From an uncultured delta proteobacterium (GTDB taxonomy: Bacteria; UBA10199; GCA-002796325; 1-14-0-20-49-13), in NCBI GenBank assembly GCA_903868375.1, contig CAIPVD010000341.1, positions 1-13,812 of the forward strand: a stretch of DNA of 13,812 nucleotides, given 5' to 3'. The first letter of the stretch is position 1; each line of letters starts with the position of its first letter. The position numbers were made by a program, and so were the translations under genes. Shown here in pieces: positions 1-6,808 of the stretch. The notes under the pieces were generated by a model. The model searched no databases and was not told where the DNA came from. It worked only from the letters and a program-made list of their open reading frames with translations.

Positions 1-616
1 TGATGAAGGTGTCGATGCCGGCGCTATCGGGAAGATTAAGGTCTAAAAGCACCGCATCGATATTGCCGGATCGCAGAATAGTTTCTCCGCGTTTAAGATC
101 ATCGGCAATTATCAATCCGAACTCTCTGCCACCCGCCTCTAAAAGCATCTCTTCGATAAGCCTTGCATCACCTGCATTATCTTCGATGAGAAGCACCCTT
201 ATTTTGCCAAGAGGTAGTTTTACCATCGACATCCAAAACGCCTCTATGCGTTTGACCACATCGGAGAACTCGCTTATGCCGAGCGGCTTGGTAATGTAAC
301 AATTCGCATACGAATTATAACAATTAATGATGTCTTCTTCGGAGCTGGAAGATGTTAGGACAACGACAGGAATATGCCGAAGCTTTTCATCGGCCTTTAT
401 CTCCGTAAGGACTTCGCGCCCATCTTTTTTTGGCAGATTGAGGTCGAGAATAACAAGGTCTATCTTCTTAGCGGATTCGTCGCTGCTCTTTAGAATCCTC
501 ATCGCTTCGATGCCGTCTTTAGCAACGGTAGTCGTACAGCTGAACTTGGCGTCCTTTAGGGCCTCCATCATTAATCTAACGTCGCCTGGGTTGTCTTCTA
601 CGAGCAGCATGTTCAT
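1..616 (-). CDS. Double-receiver response regulator (3' end outside window)
   Basis: At least 205 residues, open at the left edge. Residues 1-130 are a complete CheY-like receiver domain: acidic residues E7/D8 after the first strand, phospho-acceptor D58 in ILDLNLPKKDG, T88 in VVVLTSS and K110 in ITKPLG. The ILDLNLPKKDG form is typical of Rcp1-like regulators that partner phytochrome-type kinases. A second receiver starts near residue 138 (VLLIEDNAGDARLIEEM) with probable acceptor D192 in LLDLNLPDS; its end and any output domain are cut off. The ATG at 616-614 overlaps the TGA of the upstream kinase (ATGA, 4 bases), so translation is probably coupled and the kinase is the likely phosphodonor. 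It could be a REC-REC-output protein (for example with a kinase, phosphatase or GGDEF domain), which cannot be told here. Confidence 0.9.
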   Translation of the reverse strand, partial: MNMLLVEDNPGDVRLMMEALKDAKFSCTTTVAKDGIEAMRILKSSDESAKKIDLVILDLNLPKKDGREVLTEIKADEKLRHIPVVVLTSSSSEEDIINCYNSYANCYITKPLGISEFSDVVKRIEAFWMSMVKLPLGKIRVLLIEDNAGDARLIEEMLLEAGGREFGLIIADDLKRGETILRSGNIDAVLLDLNLPDSAGIDTFI

Positions 617-2070
617 AAAATGTTCTCCTTCTTGATAGGAATTGTAAAAAGAAATTTCGAACCCTTCTCAAGTTCCGAATCGATCCATATCTTTCCGCCG
701 TGGCGTTCAACGATCTTTTTGCAGATAGCAAGGCCGATACCAGTCCCTTCGTATTCTTTCCTGCTGTGCAATCTCTGGAAAAGGCCGAATATTCTGTCAA
801 AATACTGCGGCTCTATTCCGATACCATTGTCGGCAACTGTGAAAAGGCACTCTTTCTCCGTAATATCTGCGGTAATCCTGATCTCCGGGGGGTTAGCGCT
901 TCTGAACTTAATGGCATTTGAGATGAGATTCTGAAATATCTGCGCTATCTGAACCCTGTCCGCTTCAATGTATGGAAGATCGCTATAGATGACGTTTGCG
1001 CGGTTATCTCTTATCACCAACTTCAGGTTGTTCACCGATTCATCGACTGCTTCGCCGCATGCAAAGCGCGTGAACGGCTTGCCTTTGGTGCCGACGCGCG
1101 AATATTCCAGGAGGTCTTTGATCAGCTCCTGCATACGTTTTGCTCCTTCGACCGAATAATTTATGAATTCATCTGCATCTTTATCAAGAGTTCCTTTGTA
1201 CTTCTTTTCAAGCAACTGAACGTAACTTGCAACCATACGAAGAGGTTCTTGTAGATCGTGAGAAGCGACATAGGCAAATTCCTCAAGGTCCCTGTTGGAT
1301 CTGCCAAGGTCGTCCTTTTCTTTCTCCAAAAAGTTTTTGGTGATCTGAAGGTCTTCGAGCAGGCTCAATTGGATCTTTTCGCGGCGCATTAGGTCTTCTG
1401 TTTTTTCCTTCACGAGTTGTTCAAGGTGCTTGCGATAATTCTCAAGCTCGCGTTCGTTCTCTTTTCTCTTGGAAATATCCCTAACTATCCCCACCGCGTT
1501 CCATTCTCCATTTATGTTAACTGCCGAAATGGAAAGTTCTACAGGAACCTCACCGCCATTTTTCTTAAGGCCGGTAAGCTCCAGCGTTTTGCCTAGAATC
1601 GCCCCTTTGCCAGATGACGTGAAACTAGCGAAAGCCTTTTTGTAGGCGGGTAGATACAGCTCCGGCGCTATTAGCGGGTGGAGTTCTTTTCCTTTGGCCT
1701 CGTCCGCAGTATAACCGAACAGCCCATGTGCAGCATCGTTCCAAAATGATATTTTACCGCCGTTGTCGATAATGATTATGCCGTCTTTAGCGGAAGAGGT
1801 AATGCTTTTCATCATATCTATCGTGTTTTCATGCTGCTTTGCTACGGAACGCATCGAAAGGAATATTCTGACAGAATATATGAACAGTCCTGCAAGAAGG
1901 CAAACAAGGGCGAATGAAAATTCATCTACATACTTGCCGAACAGATTTTCGAAGCGCCTATGAAGGTTGTAAGTGTAATAATGGGAAAATATGCCGCCTG
2001 CCAGCGTAAAAAGGACGACAATGTACAGGTCGAAAATATTCCGGAACCATTTTCTTTTAAAAAAATGCAT
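613..2070 (-). CDS. Membrane-anchored PAS sensor histidine kinase
   Basis: 485 residues. Two predicted membrane helices (about 13-31 and 52-72) enclose only a short loop, so sensing is more likely by the cytoplasmic PAS domain (about 85-200, with DGIIIIDNGGKISFWN and the closing VGIVRDISKRK of PAS/PAC). A charged coiled coil (about 200-262) leads to a HisKA domain with H271 in ASHDLQEPLRM, the form usual in phytochrome-like kinases. The ATP-binding domain has the N box (NLISNAIKF, N381/N385), G1 (DNGIGIE, D414), F box (GLFQRLH) and G2 (GTGIGLAICKKI). All residues needed for autophosphorylation are present. It overlaps the downstream double-receiver gene by 4 bases. The start has only a weak A-rich ribosome site. 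The signal sensed is unknown. Confidence 0.95.
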   Translation of the reverse strand: MHFFKRKWFRNIFDLYIVVLFTLAGGIFSHYYTYNLHRRFENLFGKYVDEFSFALVCLLAGLFIYSVRIFLSMRSVAKQHENTIDMMKSITSSAKDGIIIIDNGGKISFWNDAAHGLFGYTADEAKGKELHPLIAPELYLPAYKKAFASFTSSGKGAILGKTLELTGLKKNGGEVPVELSISAVNINGEWNAVGIVRDISKRKENERELENYRKHLEQLVKEKTEDLMRREKIQLSLLEDLQITKNFLEKEKDDLGRSNRDLEEFAYVASHDLQEPLRMVASYVQLLEKKYKGTLDKDADEFINYSVEGAKRMQELIKDLLEYSRVGTKGKPFTRFACGEAVDESVNNLKLVIRDNRANVIYSDLPYIEADRVQIAQIFQNLISNAIKFRSANPPEIRITADITEKECLFTVADNGIGIEPQYFDRIFGLFQRLHSRKEYEGTGIGLAICKKIVERHGGKIWIDSELEKGSKFLFTIPIKKENIL

Positions 2071-2166
2071 ATTATCTTTTTAACTTTAGCCTATTCACCG
2101 ATACTACTTGTTCCGATTATTTTTCCTTCGACGTCGTGAAAGAATAGTAGATAATTCATGAGCCAT

Positions 2167-2197
2167 AAAAAGCCTCGTGATGCGACGGCTACTTTTT
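2167..2197 (-). terminator. Rho-independent terminator after the single-domain response regulator
   Basis: On the minus strand an AGCC-g-TCG / CGA-GGCT stem with one bulged G runs directly into five Ts. The stop codon of the response regulator (2191-2189) lies inside the hairpin. A-runs and T-runs flank both sides, so it could work in both directions, but no plus-strand gene ends here. Confidence 0.6.
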
Positions 2198-2560
2198 AGT
2201 AAGCCATTTATTTATCGTCTCTAGCAATTTTACGGAATCGAACGGTTTGGTCACATATTCTACGGCACCAAGGGCCCTGCCGGTTATGGCATCCATGTGC
2301 TGGCTTAAGCTGGTCAACATTATTATCGGCGTTTTTTTGAATCTTTCGTCGGCTTTAAGGAGAAGGCTGAACTGATATCCATCCAAATTCGGCATCATGA
2401 CATCCAAAAGTATCAGGTCGGGCAGCTCTTTTCTTGCTTTTTTCAGCCCCTCTTCTCCGTCGGATGCCATGACTGTTTCGTAACCAACGGAGATCAGGCG
2501 CGTGTTGAGCAACTGCAGTACTGCTTCATCGTCATCTACTATCAATATTTTCTTTGGCAT
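2189..2560 (-). CDS. Single-domain CheY-like response regulator
   Basis: 123 residues from the chosen start, all one receiver domain: acid pocket D9/D10 in ILIVDDDE, phospho-acceptor D53 in LLDVMMPNLDG, T83 in IIMLTSL and K105 in VTKPFDS. There is no output domain, so it probably acts by protein contact or as a phosphorelay step, as CheY, DivK or PilH types do. An in-frame ATG eight codons upstream (2584) gives MILKCLQH before MPKK; neither start has a good Shine-Dalgarno site, and I prefer 2560 because receiver domains normally begin right at MxKKILIVDD. It lies between two terminators, apart from the kinase operon downstream (a 118-base gap) and from the secreted-protein operon upstream, so its cognate kinase is not certain. 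Confidence 0.92.
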   Translation of the reverse strand: MPKKILIVDDDEAVLQLLNTRLISVGYETVMASDGEEGLKKARKELPDLILLDVMMPNLDGYQFSLLLKADERFKKTPIIMLTSLSQHMDAITGRALGAVEYVTKPFDSVKLLETINKWLTKK

Positions 2561-2598
2561 ATGTTGCAGGCACTTTAGTATCATTTACATTGAAACGC

Positions 2599-2638
2599 AA
2601 GAAACAACTCTGCCGGTCCCAAGGATGAGACCGGCAGA
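2599..2638 (-). terminator. Terminator of the secreted-protein operon
   Basis: A perfect 10-bp stem (2609-2618 with 2629-2638, TCTGCCGGTC / GACCGGCAGA) with a 10-nt loop lies 8 bases past the stop of the short secreted paralog. On the minus strand it is followed by the T-rich GTTGTTTCTT, an imperfect U-tract. It separates the secreted-protein genes from the response regulator, whose start is only about 40 bases further on. Confidence 0.75.
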
Positions 2639-2646
2639 AATACGCA

Positions 2647-4323
2647 TTACTTAAGTATCTGGTTCACCATCTGCCTGATGGTTGTCGTCTTAGCCGCTCC
2701 ACTATTGATAGATGCTTGGATAAGTTCGTGAAGCTGTTCGGGAGACCAATCTATTACCATTAACCTCTGCTGTGCCACAAGAGTAGGATCTCCGCCTCCG
2801 CAACCGAATGGACCTTCGGGGGGTGCGTCCTTGTTAAACCCGCTCTTTGCTGCCGAACAGTTGCTATCACTGCCGCTATTACCACCGCTGCTGTCACTGC
2901 CGCCGCCGTTCAAAGAGCAATATGTCACTGTGCTTCCACATTTAGATTTTACAGGAGAATTATCAGAGTATTGATTTGCCATTCCGGTTGTACTCTCATC
3001 ACCTCCATCAGTGCTCGTTTGATCTGTTGTTTCAGGTGCTTTGGCTTCAGTCGTTGTTGTGGTACCATCGGGCTTTGTTACGGTGGTTTTACTGCTTCCA
3101 TCAGGCGCTACGGTAATGGTAGTAACGGTTCCGTCCGAACTCGTGTAAGAAGATACTTGATTTCCATTAGCATCTTTTTTAGGCGGAGGAAATGCGGTAG
3201 AGCTATCGACGCAGTGTCCATCACACAGGCTAGTAGCTACTATTGGGTAGTTAATTATTTTAACTGCTGACCAAATATGACCATCACTATCATCAACATA
3301 AACATACCTAGATGAAGTAGTTCCACCACAACATGGTTCAACGTTGCTGGTCCTTATTGTATTTCCATTGCTATCTTTCGTGGTTGTGAATCCCGGTTCT
3401 CCAACCCCATAACCCGGCATCTTGCTAAAATCAGTGCCCAAGCATGGATCTTCGCCAGATATCGTTATATTTCCGGAACCCGGTCCTGATGTTGGCGCGC
3501 CAGTCAACCCAAAGCTCCCGCCGGTATTCGGGTCTGTTGGCATAAAAGGTTTGGCTGCGCCTGGCGGTGTGGTAAAACTTCCAGTTAGCGACATTGCCTG
3601 CTTGAAGCAACCCATAACATCCGTCGGTGTACTACCCGTGTCATTTGTTGGTGTTGGCCCGTCTGATGTTTTGTCCGCAGATGCATTGCCGATGCTACCA
3701 TTCCCTTTTGCAGGGGATATATAATTTTTCAGGGCGGCTATCTGACTCATATTCAGATGTTGATACTTTGCAATGATGTACTTTAGATTGATTAACTTCG
3801 TAACATCGCGGATATCAACTCGACCTAGTCCAAGTGTATTTGCATTAACAAGGTCGCCATAAAGAAACGCGTTGGCTACAAGATCATGTTCACCGCTGTA
3901 CATCGTGCCGACCAATTTATGCGCAGCGGTAGGATCTCTGCCGGCTGCCGCATCACGAAGCGTCTTCATCATTTCCAAAATTCCGTTTCTGTAGGCGTTA
4001 TCATCTTTGTAACTGCTATTCTTCTTTGCCCACGACTTCATATCGCTAAAGAAGACAAAGCTCCTTGACAGCAAGGCAAAATATTCCGGTTCGGTCATCT
4101 TTACGCAGGTCTCTCCCCTTTTCTTAAAGTTCATGCACTGTTGATAATCCTTACTTATGACCAGCTCCATTAGCTTTCTCGATGATGCCTCCGGCGTAAG
4201 CGCTCGAGCCGTTAAATTAACGGGCGCTCTTTTTGTAGCTGGAGCTGCAGAAAGTAAATTGCCCGAAGGAAGAATAACGGATGCCATGGCAAGAATGAAT
4301 AACAATACAAAACGCTTCTTCAT
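2647..4323 (-). CDS. Secreted cysteine- and repeat-containing protein, short paralog
   Basis: 558 residues, family not recognised. A Sec signal peptide (MKKRFVLLFILAMASV..., probable cleavage after LLSAA, about residue 26) shows export; there is no lipobox. Residues about 27-200 form a helical N-domain that contains C63 and C73. A proline/glycine-rich linker with MPTDPNTGGSFGLTG (about 260-275) follows. Then come a region with W351 and C367-C371 (CDGHC) ending in FPPP, about three PDG(T/S) repeat units (about 390-425), an acidic/threonine-rich stretch, and a conserved Cys- and Ser/Gly-rich tail (C462, C469, C489, C508). The final segment is helical. GGAGG six bases before ATG at 4323 fixes the start. 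It lies about 50 bases downstream of its longer paralog and is probably cotranscribed with it. No enzyme motif is visible; a surface or matrix role is inference. Confidence 0.85.
   Translation of the reverse strand: MKKRFVLLFILAMASVILPSGNLLSAAPATKRAPVNLTARALTPEASSRKLMELVISKDYQQCMNFKKRGETCVKMTEPEYFALLSRSFVFFSDMKSWAKKNSSYKDDNAYRNGILEMMKTLRDAAAGRDPTAAHKLVGTMYSGEHDLVANAFLYGDLVNANTLGLGRVDIRDVTKLINLKYIIAKYQHLNMSQIAALKNYISPAKGNGSIGNASADKTSDGPTPTNDTGSTPTDVMGCFKQAMSLTGSFTTPPGAAKPFMPTDPNTGGSFGLTGAPTSGPGSGNITISGEDPCLGTDFSKMPGYGVGEPGFTTTKDSNGNTIRTSNVEPCCGGTTSSRYVYVDDSDGHIWSAVKIINYPIVATSLCDGHCVDSSTAFPPPKKDANGNQVSSYTSSDGTVTTITVAPDGSSKTTVTKPDGTTTTTEAKAPETTDQTSTDGGDESTTGMANQYSDNSPVKSKCGSTVTYCSLNGGGSDSSGGNSGSDSNCSAAKSGFNKDAPPEGPFGCGGGDPTLVAQQRLMVIDWSPEQLHELIQASINSGAAKTTTIRQMVNQILK
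2786..3007 (-). repeat. Direct repeat, C-terminal block, copy 1 (short paralog)
   Basis: This 222-base block matches 4519-4740 with about six differences by eye and no gaps. It encodes the Cys- and Ser/Gly-rich tail of the secreted protein. Divergence rises sharply on both sides. Confidence 0.85.
4039..4249 (-). repeat. Direct repeat, N-terminal block, copy 1 (short paralog)
   Basis: This 211-base block matches 6315-6525 with about three differences, all silent. It encodes residues about 26-95, which are identical in the two secreted paralogs from residue 27 on. Confidence 0.85.
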
Positions 4324-4373
4324 AAACTACCTCCATTATTAAAACCCCGTCTATCTGCAAAAATATTTGCCGG

Positions 4374-6599
4374 TCATTTAAGTATCTTATTCACCATCTC
4401 CCTGACGGTTGTCGTCGAAGACGTCGATGCTCCAGCTTTAATATATGCATGGATAAGTTCGTGGATCTGAACGGGAGACTTATCTATTACCATTAAACTC
4501 TGCCGTGCCATAACCGTAGGATCTCCGCCTCCGCAACCGAATGGACCTTCGGGGGGGGCGTCCTTGTTAAACCCGCTCTTTGCTGCCGAACAGTTGCTAT
4601 CACTGCCGCTATTACCACCGCTGCTGTCACTGCCGCCGCCGTTCAAAGAGCAATATGTCACTGTGCTTCCACATTTAGATTTTGCAGGAGAATTATCGGA
4701 GTATTGATTTGCCATTCCGGTTTCACTTTCATCACCTCCACCTTCGCCATCACCCTGATCATCTGCTGCTACTTCTGTTTCGTCACCCTGATCGTCAGCA
4801 CTTACGGTGCTAGTTGGCGCAGCCGGGGTACTGCTCGTTTCTGTAGTGCCATCGGGATGTTTTGTGGTGGTTGTTACAGAACCATCGGGATTCAGTGTGC
4901 TGGTCGTAGTAGTCCCGTCTGGATTTATAATCGTAATTGACTTAGTGCCATTGGGATTTTGTGCAAAGGTTGTCACGTCTCCATTCAGAGACTTGATCGT
5001 GACCACTTTGGTGCCATCGGGTGTAATTGTTGTACTACTTCCGTCTGGATTAGGGGTCGTGGATGATTTTATAGAACCATCTGGATTTTGTACGATGGTT
5101 TTTACGATGTTTCCATTTTGATCCACGGATACGGTCGTTGTAGTTTTGTCTGGATTTTTGACCACATCTGCTGTGCTGCCATCGGGATTCGTTATGACAG
5201 TTTCGATGCTCCCGTCTGGTTTAGTAATTTCGACTGTTGAATTATGACCGGTGGCACCTGTTTTGTCGACTATCTGGGTCCCATCTGGCATTACAGTCTT
5301 AATTGTTAAAACGCCATCGGGATCTTTTGTAATAGTTACAACGGTTCCATCTGGCTTGGTGTACGAGGATGTTTCAGAACCGTCAGCAGTCCCCGCTGTC
5401 GGAGGAGGAAATGGAGTAGTGCCGTTAACACAAGTCCCAGTGCATGTCGAGGCTCCAGTCGCAAGGTTTGTAGTAACTTGCGACCATGTATTGCCGTTTT
5501 TATCGGTAACAGTAACGCGATTCACGGTCTCCGTGTGTACGCCTGTTTTAACATTGCCATTTGCATCTGCAGGGAAAGTTAAGCTCGTTGCCAGTCCATT
5601 GCCCGAAACATTATAAGCACCATCGCTACCCACCTTGACAACAGTGAGCGTGTCCCCCGGCTTTCCCTTACCATATCCCGGCATCTTGCTAAAATCAGTG
5701 CCCAAGCATGGATCTTTGCCAGATGTCGTTATATTTCCGGAACCCGGTCCTGATTTTGGCGCACCGGTCAACCCAAAGCTCCCGCCGGTATTCGGGTCTG
5801 TTGGCATAAAAAGTTTAGCTGCGCCTGGCGGTGTTGTAAAACTTCCAACTTGTGACATTGCCTGCTCGAGGCAACCTGCAACATCTGCCCCCGGCGCACT
5901 ACCCATGTCATTTGTTGGTGTTGGCCCGTCTGATGTTTTGTCCGCAGATGCATTGCCACCGTTGCCGCTCCCTCCTGCAGGGGGAGTGTATGGTATATAT
6001 TTGATCAGAGCTGCCAGCTGATTCTTATTCAGACGTTGATACTTTGCAATGATGTACTTTAGATTAGTTAACTTCGTTACATCTCGGATATCAACTCGAC
6101 CTAACCCAAGTGTATTTGCATTAACAAAGTCGCCAAAGAGCAACGCGTTTGCACGAAGATCATATTTATCGCTGTAAATCGTGCCAACCATTTTGTGCGC
6201 AGCTATAGGATCTTTGCCGGCTGCCGCATCGCGAAGCGTATCCATCATTGCCAAAATTCCGTTTCTGTAGGCGTTATCATCTTTGTAACCGCCATTCTTC
6301 TTTGCCCACGACCTCATATCGCTAAAGAAGACAAAGCTTCTTGACAGCAAGGCAAAATATTCCGGTTCGGTCATCTTTACGCAGGTCTCTCCCCTTTTCT
6401 TAAAGTTCATGCACTGTTGATAGTCCTTACTTATGACCAGCTCCATTAGCTTTCTCGACGATGCCTCCGGCGTAAGCGCTCGAGCCGTTAAATTAACGGG
6501 CGCTCTTTTTGTAGCTGGAGCTGCAAAGAGAATATTATTGCCGAGAAAAAGAACCGCCGACATTGCCAGAACGAATACAAGAACGAACGACCTTTTCAT
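4374..6599 (-). CDS. Secreted cysteine- and PDG-repeat protein, long paralog
   Basis: 741 residues. The start at 6599 is chosen because GGAGG at 6605-6609 sits 5 bases before this ATG; the in-frame ATG at 6611 would overlap that site. Signal peptide MKRSFVLVFVLAMSAVLF..., probable cleavage after LFAA (about 27). The N-domain (27-200) matches the short paralog, being identical over 27-95, including C63 and C73. A MPTDPNTGGSFGLTG linker follows (265-279), then a segment with W372 and CTGTC (386-390) ending in FPPP. Residues about 410-590 hold about 15 degenerate PDG(T/S) units of about 11-14 residues rich in T, V and I alternation, which suggests beta-strands. After an acidic ADDQGD duplicate (601-617) comes the conserved Cys/Ser/Gly tail (C643, C650, C670, C689) and a helical end. 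It is first in a two-gene operon. The function is unknown; adhesin-like or extracellular structural protein is only an inference. Confidence 0.85.
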   Translation of the reverse strand: MKRSFVLVFVLAMSAVLFLGNNILFAAPATKRAPVNLTARALTPEASSRKLMELVISKDYQQCMNFKKRGETCVKMTEPEYFALLSRSFVFFSDMRSWAKKNGGYKDDNAYRNGILAMMDTLRDAAAGKDPIAAHKMVGTIYSDKYDLRANALLFGDFVNANTLGLGRVDIRDVTKLTNLKYIIAKYQRLNKNQLAALIKYIPYTPPAGGSGNGGNASADKTSDGPTPTNDMGSAPGADVAGCLEQAMSQVGSFTTPPGAAKLFMPTDPNTGGSFGLTGAPKSGPGSGNITTSGKDPCLGTDFSKMPGYGKGKPGDTLTVVKVGSDGAYNVSGNGLATSLTFPADANGNVKTGVHTETVNRVTVTDKNGNTWSQVTTNLATGASTCTGTCVNGTTPFPPPTAGTADGSETSSYTKPDGTVVTITKDPDGVLTIKTVMPDGTQIVDKTGATGHNSTVEITKPDGSIETVITNPDGSTADVVKNPDKTTTTVSVDQNGNIVKTIVQNPDGSIKSSTTPNPDGSSTTITPDGTKVVTIKSLNGDVTTFAQNPNGTKSITIINPDGTTTTSTLNPDGSVTTTTKHPDGTTETSSTPAAPTSTVSADDQGDETEVAADDQGDGEGGGDESETGMANQYSDNSPAKSKCGSTVTYCSLNGGGSDSSGGNSGSDSNCSAAKSGFNKDAPPEGPFGCGGGDPTVMARQSLMVIDKSPVQIHELIHAYIKAGASTSSTTTVREMVNKILK
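4519..4740 (-). repeat. Direct repeat, C-terminal block, copy 2 (long paralog)
   Basis: Partner of 2786-3007: 222 bases with about six substitutions and no gaps. The last 30 or so codons beyond it differ much more between the paralogs. Confidence 0.85.
4830..5372 (-). repeat. Coding tandem repeats, PDG(T/S) units
   Basis: About 15 degenerate units of about 33-42 bases lie within the long secreted protein (residues about 410-590). Each is centred on (N/K)PDG(T/S) followed by a Thr/Val/Ile-rich strand of about 6-9 residues, for example NPDGTTTTSTL, NPDGSVTTTTK and HPDGTTETSST. Units vary at the protein level (PDK, QNG, LNG and PNG variants), so the array is old and not a recent slippage product. 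The short paralog keeps only about three such units at 3049-3156. Confidence 0.8.
6315..6525 (-). repeat. Direct repeat, N-terminal block, copy 2 (long paralog)
   Basis: Partner of 4039-4249: 211 bases with about three silent differences. Past residue 95 the paralogs differ at about 23 of the next 100 residues. Confidence 0.85.
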
Positions 6600-6604
6600 A
6601 TATG

Positions 6605-6609
6605 CCTCC
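6605..6609 (-). promoter_or_regulatory. Shine-Dalgarno site deciding the long paralog's start
   Basis: GGAGG lies 5 bases before ATG at 6599. The matching GGAGG of the short paralog (4330-4334) lies 6 bases before its ATG. Confidence 0.8.
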
Positions 6610-6664
6610 ATTTAATGATAACCATCACATTGGCGGATAGTGCACTTTGTGTGCCAGCTTCCAC

Positions 6665-6685
6665 AATTGTAAAGAGCTTACAATT
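6665..6685. promoter_or_regulatory. Inverted repeat upstream of the secreted-protein operon
   Basis: Perfect 8-bp arms AATTGTAA and TTACAATT with a 5-base spacer lie 66 bases upstream of the long paralog's start, between it and the tRNA-Lys terminator. The position and AT-rich palindrome suit a dimeric repressor operator in the promoter region. TACAAT inside it resembles a -10 box on the minus strand, but I see no -35 at proper spacing. With no U-tract it is unlikely to be a terminator. Confidence 0.35.
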
Positions 6686-6757
6686 CAATGGGATATGATT
6701 CGTTAAGTTTGTGGATTATGCGAAAAAATGGATGTTTTGTCAAGGAATTGGCATTAG

Positions 6758-6805
6758 AAAAAAAACCGGGGACACACACTTTTCTAAAAAAAGTACATGT
6801 CCCCG
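6758..6805 (-). terminator. Terminator of tRNA-Lys unit, REP-like GGGGACA/TGTCCCC hairpin
   Basis: On the minus strand the arms CGGGGACA (6805-6798) and TGTCCCCG (6774-6767), then an internal 3/3 mismatch, then ACTTTT / AAAAGT with a 5-nt loop form a hairpin that starts 3 bases past the tRNA 3' end. Eight Ts follow (6765-6758, after one C). This is a good intrinsic terminator. The GGGGACA...TGTCCCC arms also resemble dispersed REP-like palindromes mobilised by single-strand (HUH, RAYT-type) transposases; that second reading is inference. Confidence 0.8.
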
Positions 6806-6808
6806 ATG

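Noticed and set aside
3..635. Plus-strand frames of about 100 codons opposite the double-receiver gene
   Set aside because: They are antisense shadows; the minus strand encodes clear receiver domains with all conserved residues.
2129..2136. CGACGTCG palindrome upstream of the kinase gene as an operator
   Set aside because: An 8-base palindrome is expected by chance and it is not placed against a recognisable promoter.
4830..5372. PDG repeats as Rhs/YD repeats or a calcium-binding RTX array
   Set aside because: There are no YD dipeptides and no GGxGxDx nonapeptides; the unit is PDG(T/S) plus a Thr-rich strand.
4830..5372. Repeat array as CRISPR
   Set aside because: Units are coding, degenerate and contiguous, with no constant repeat and spacer pattern.
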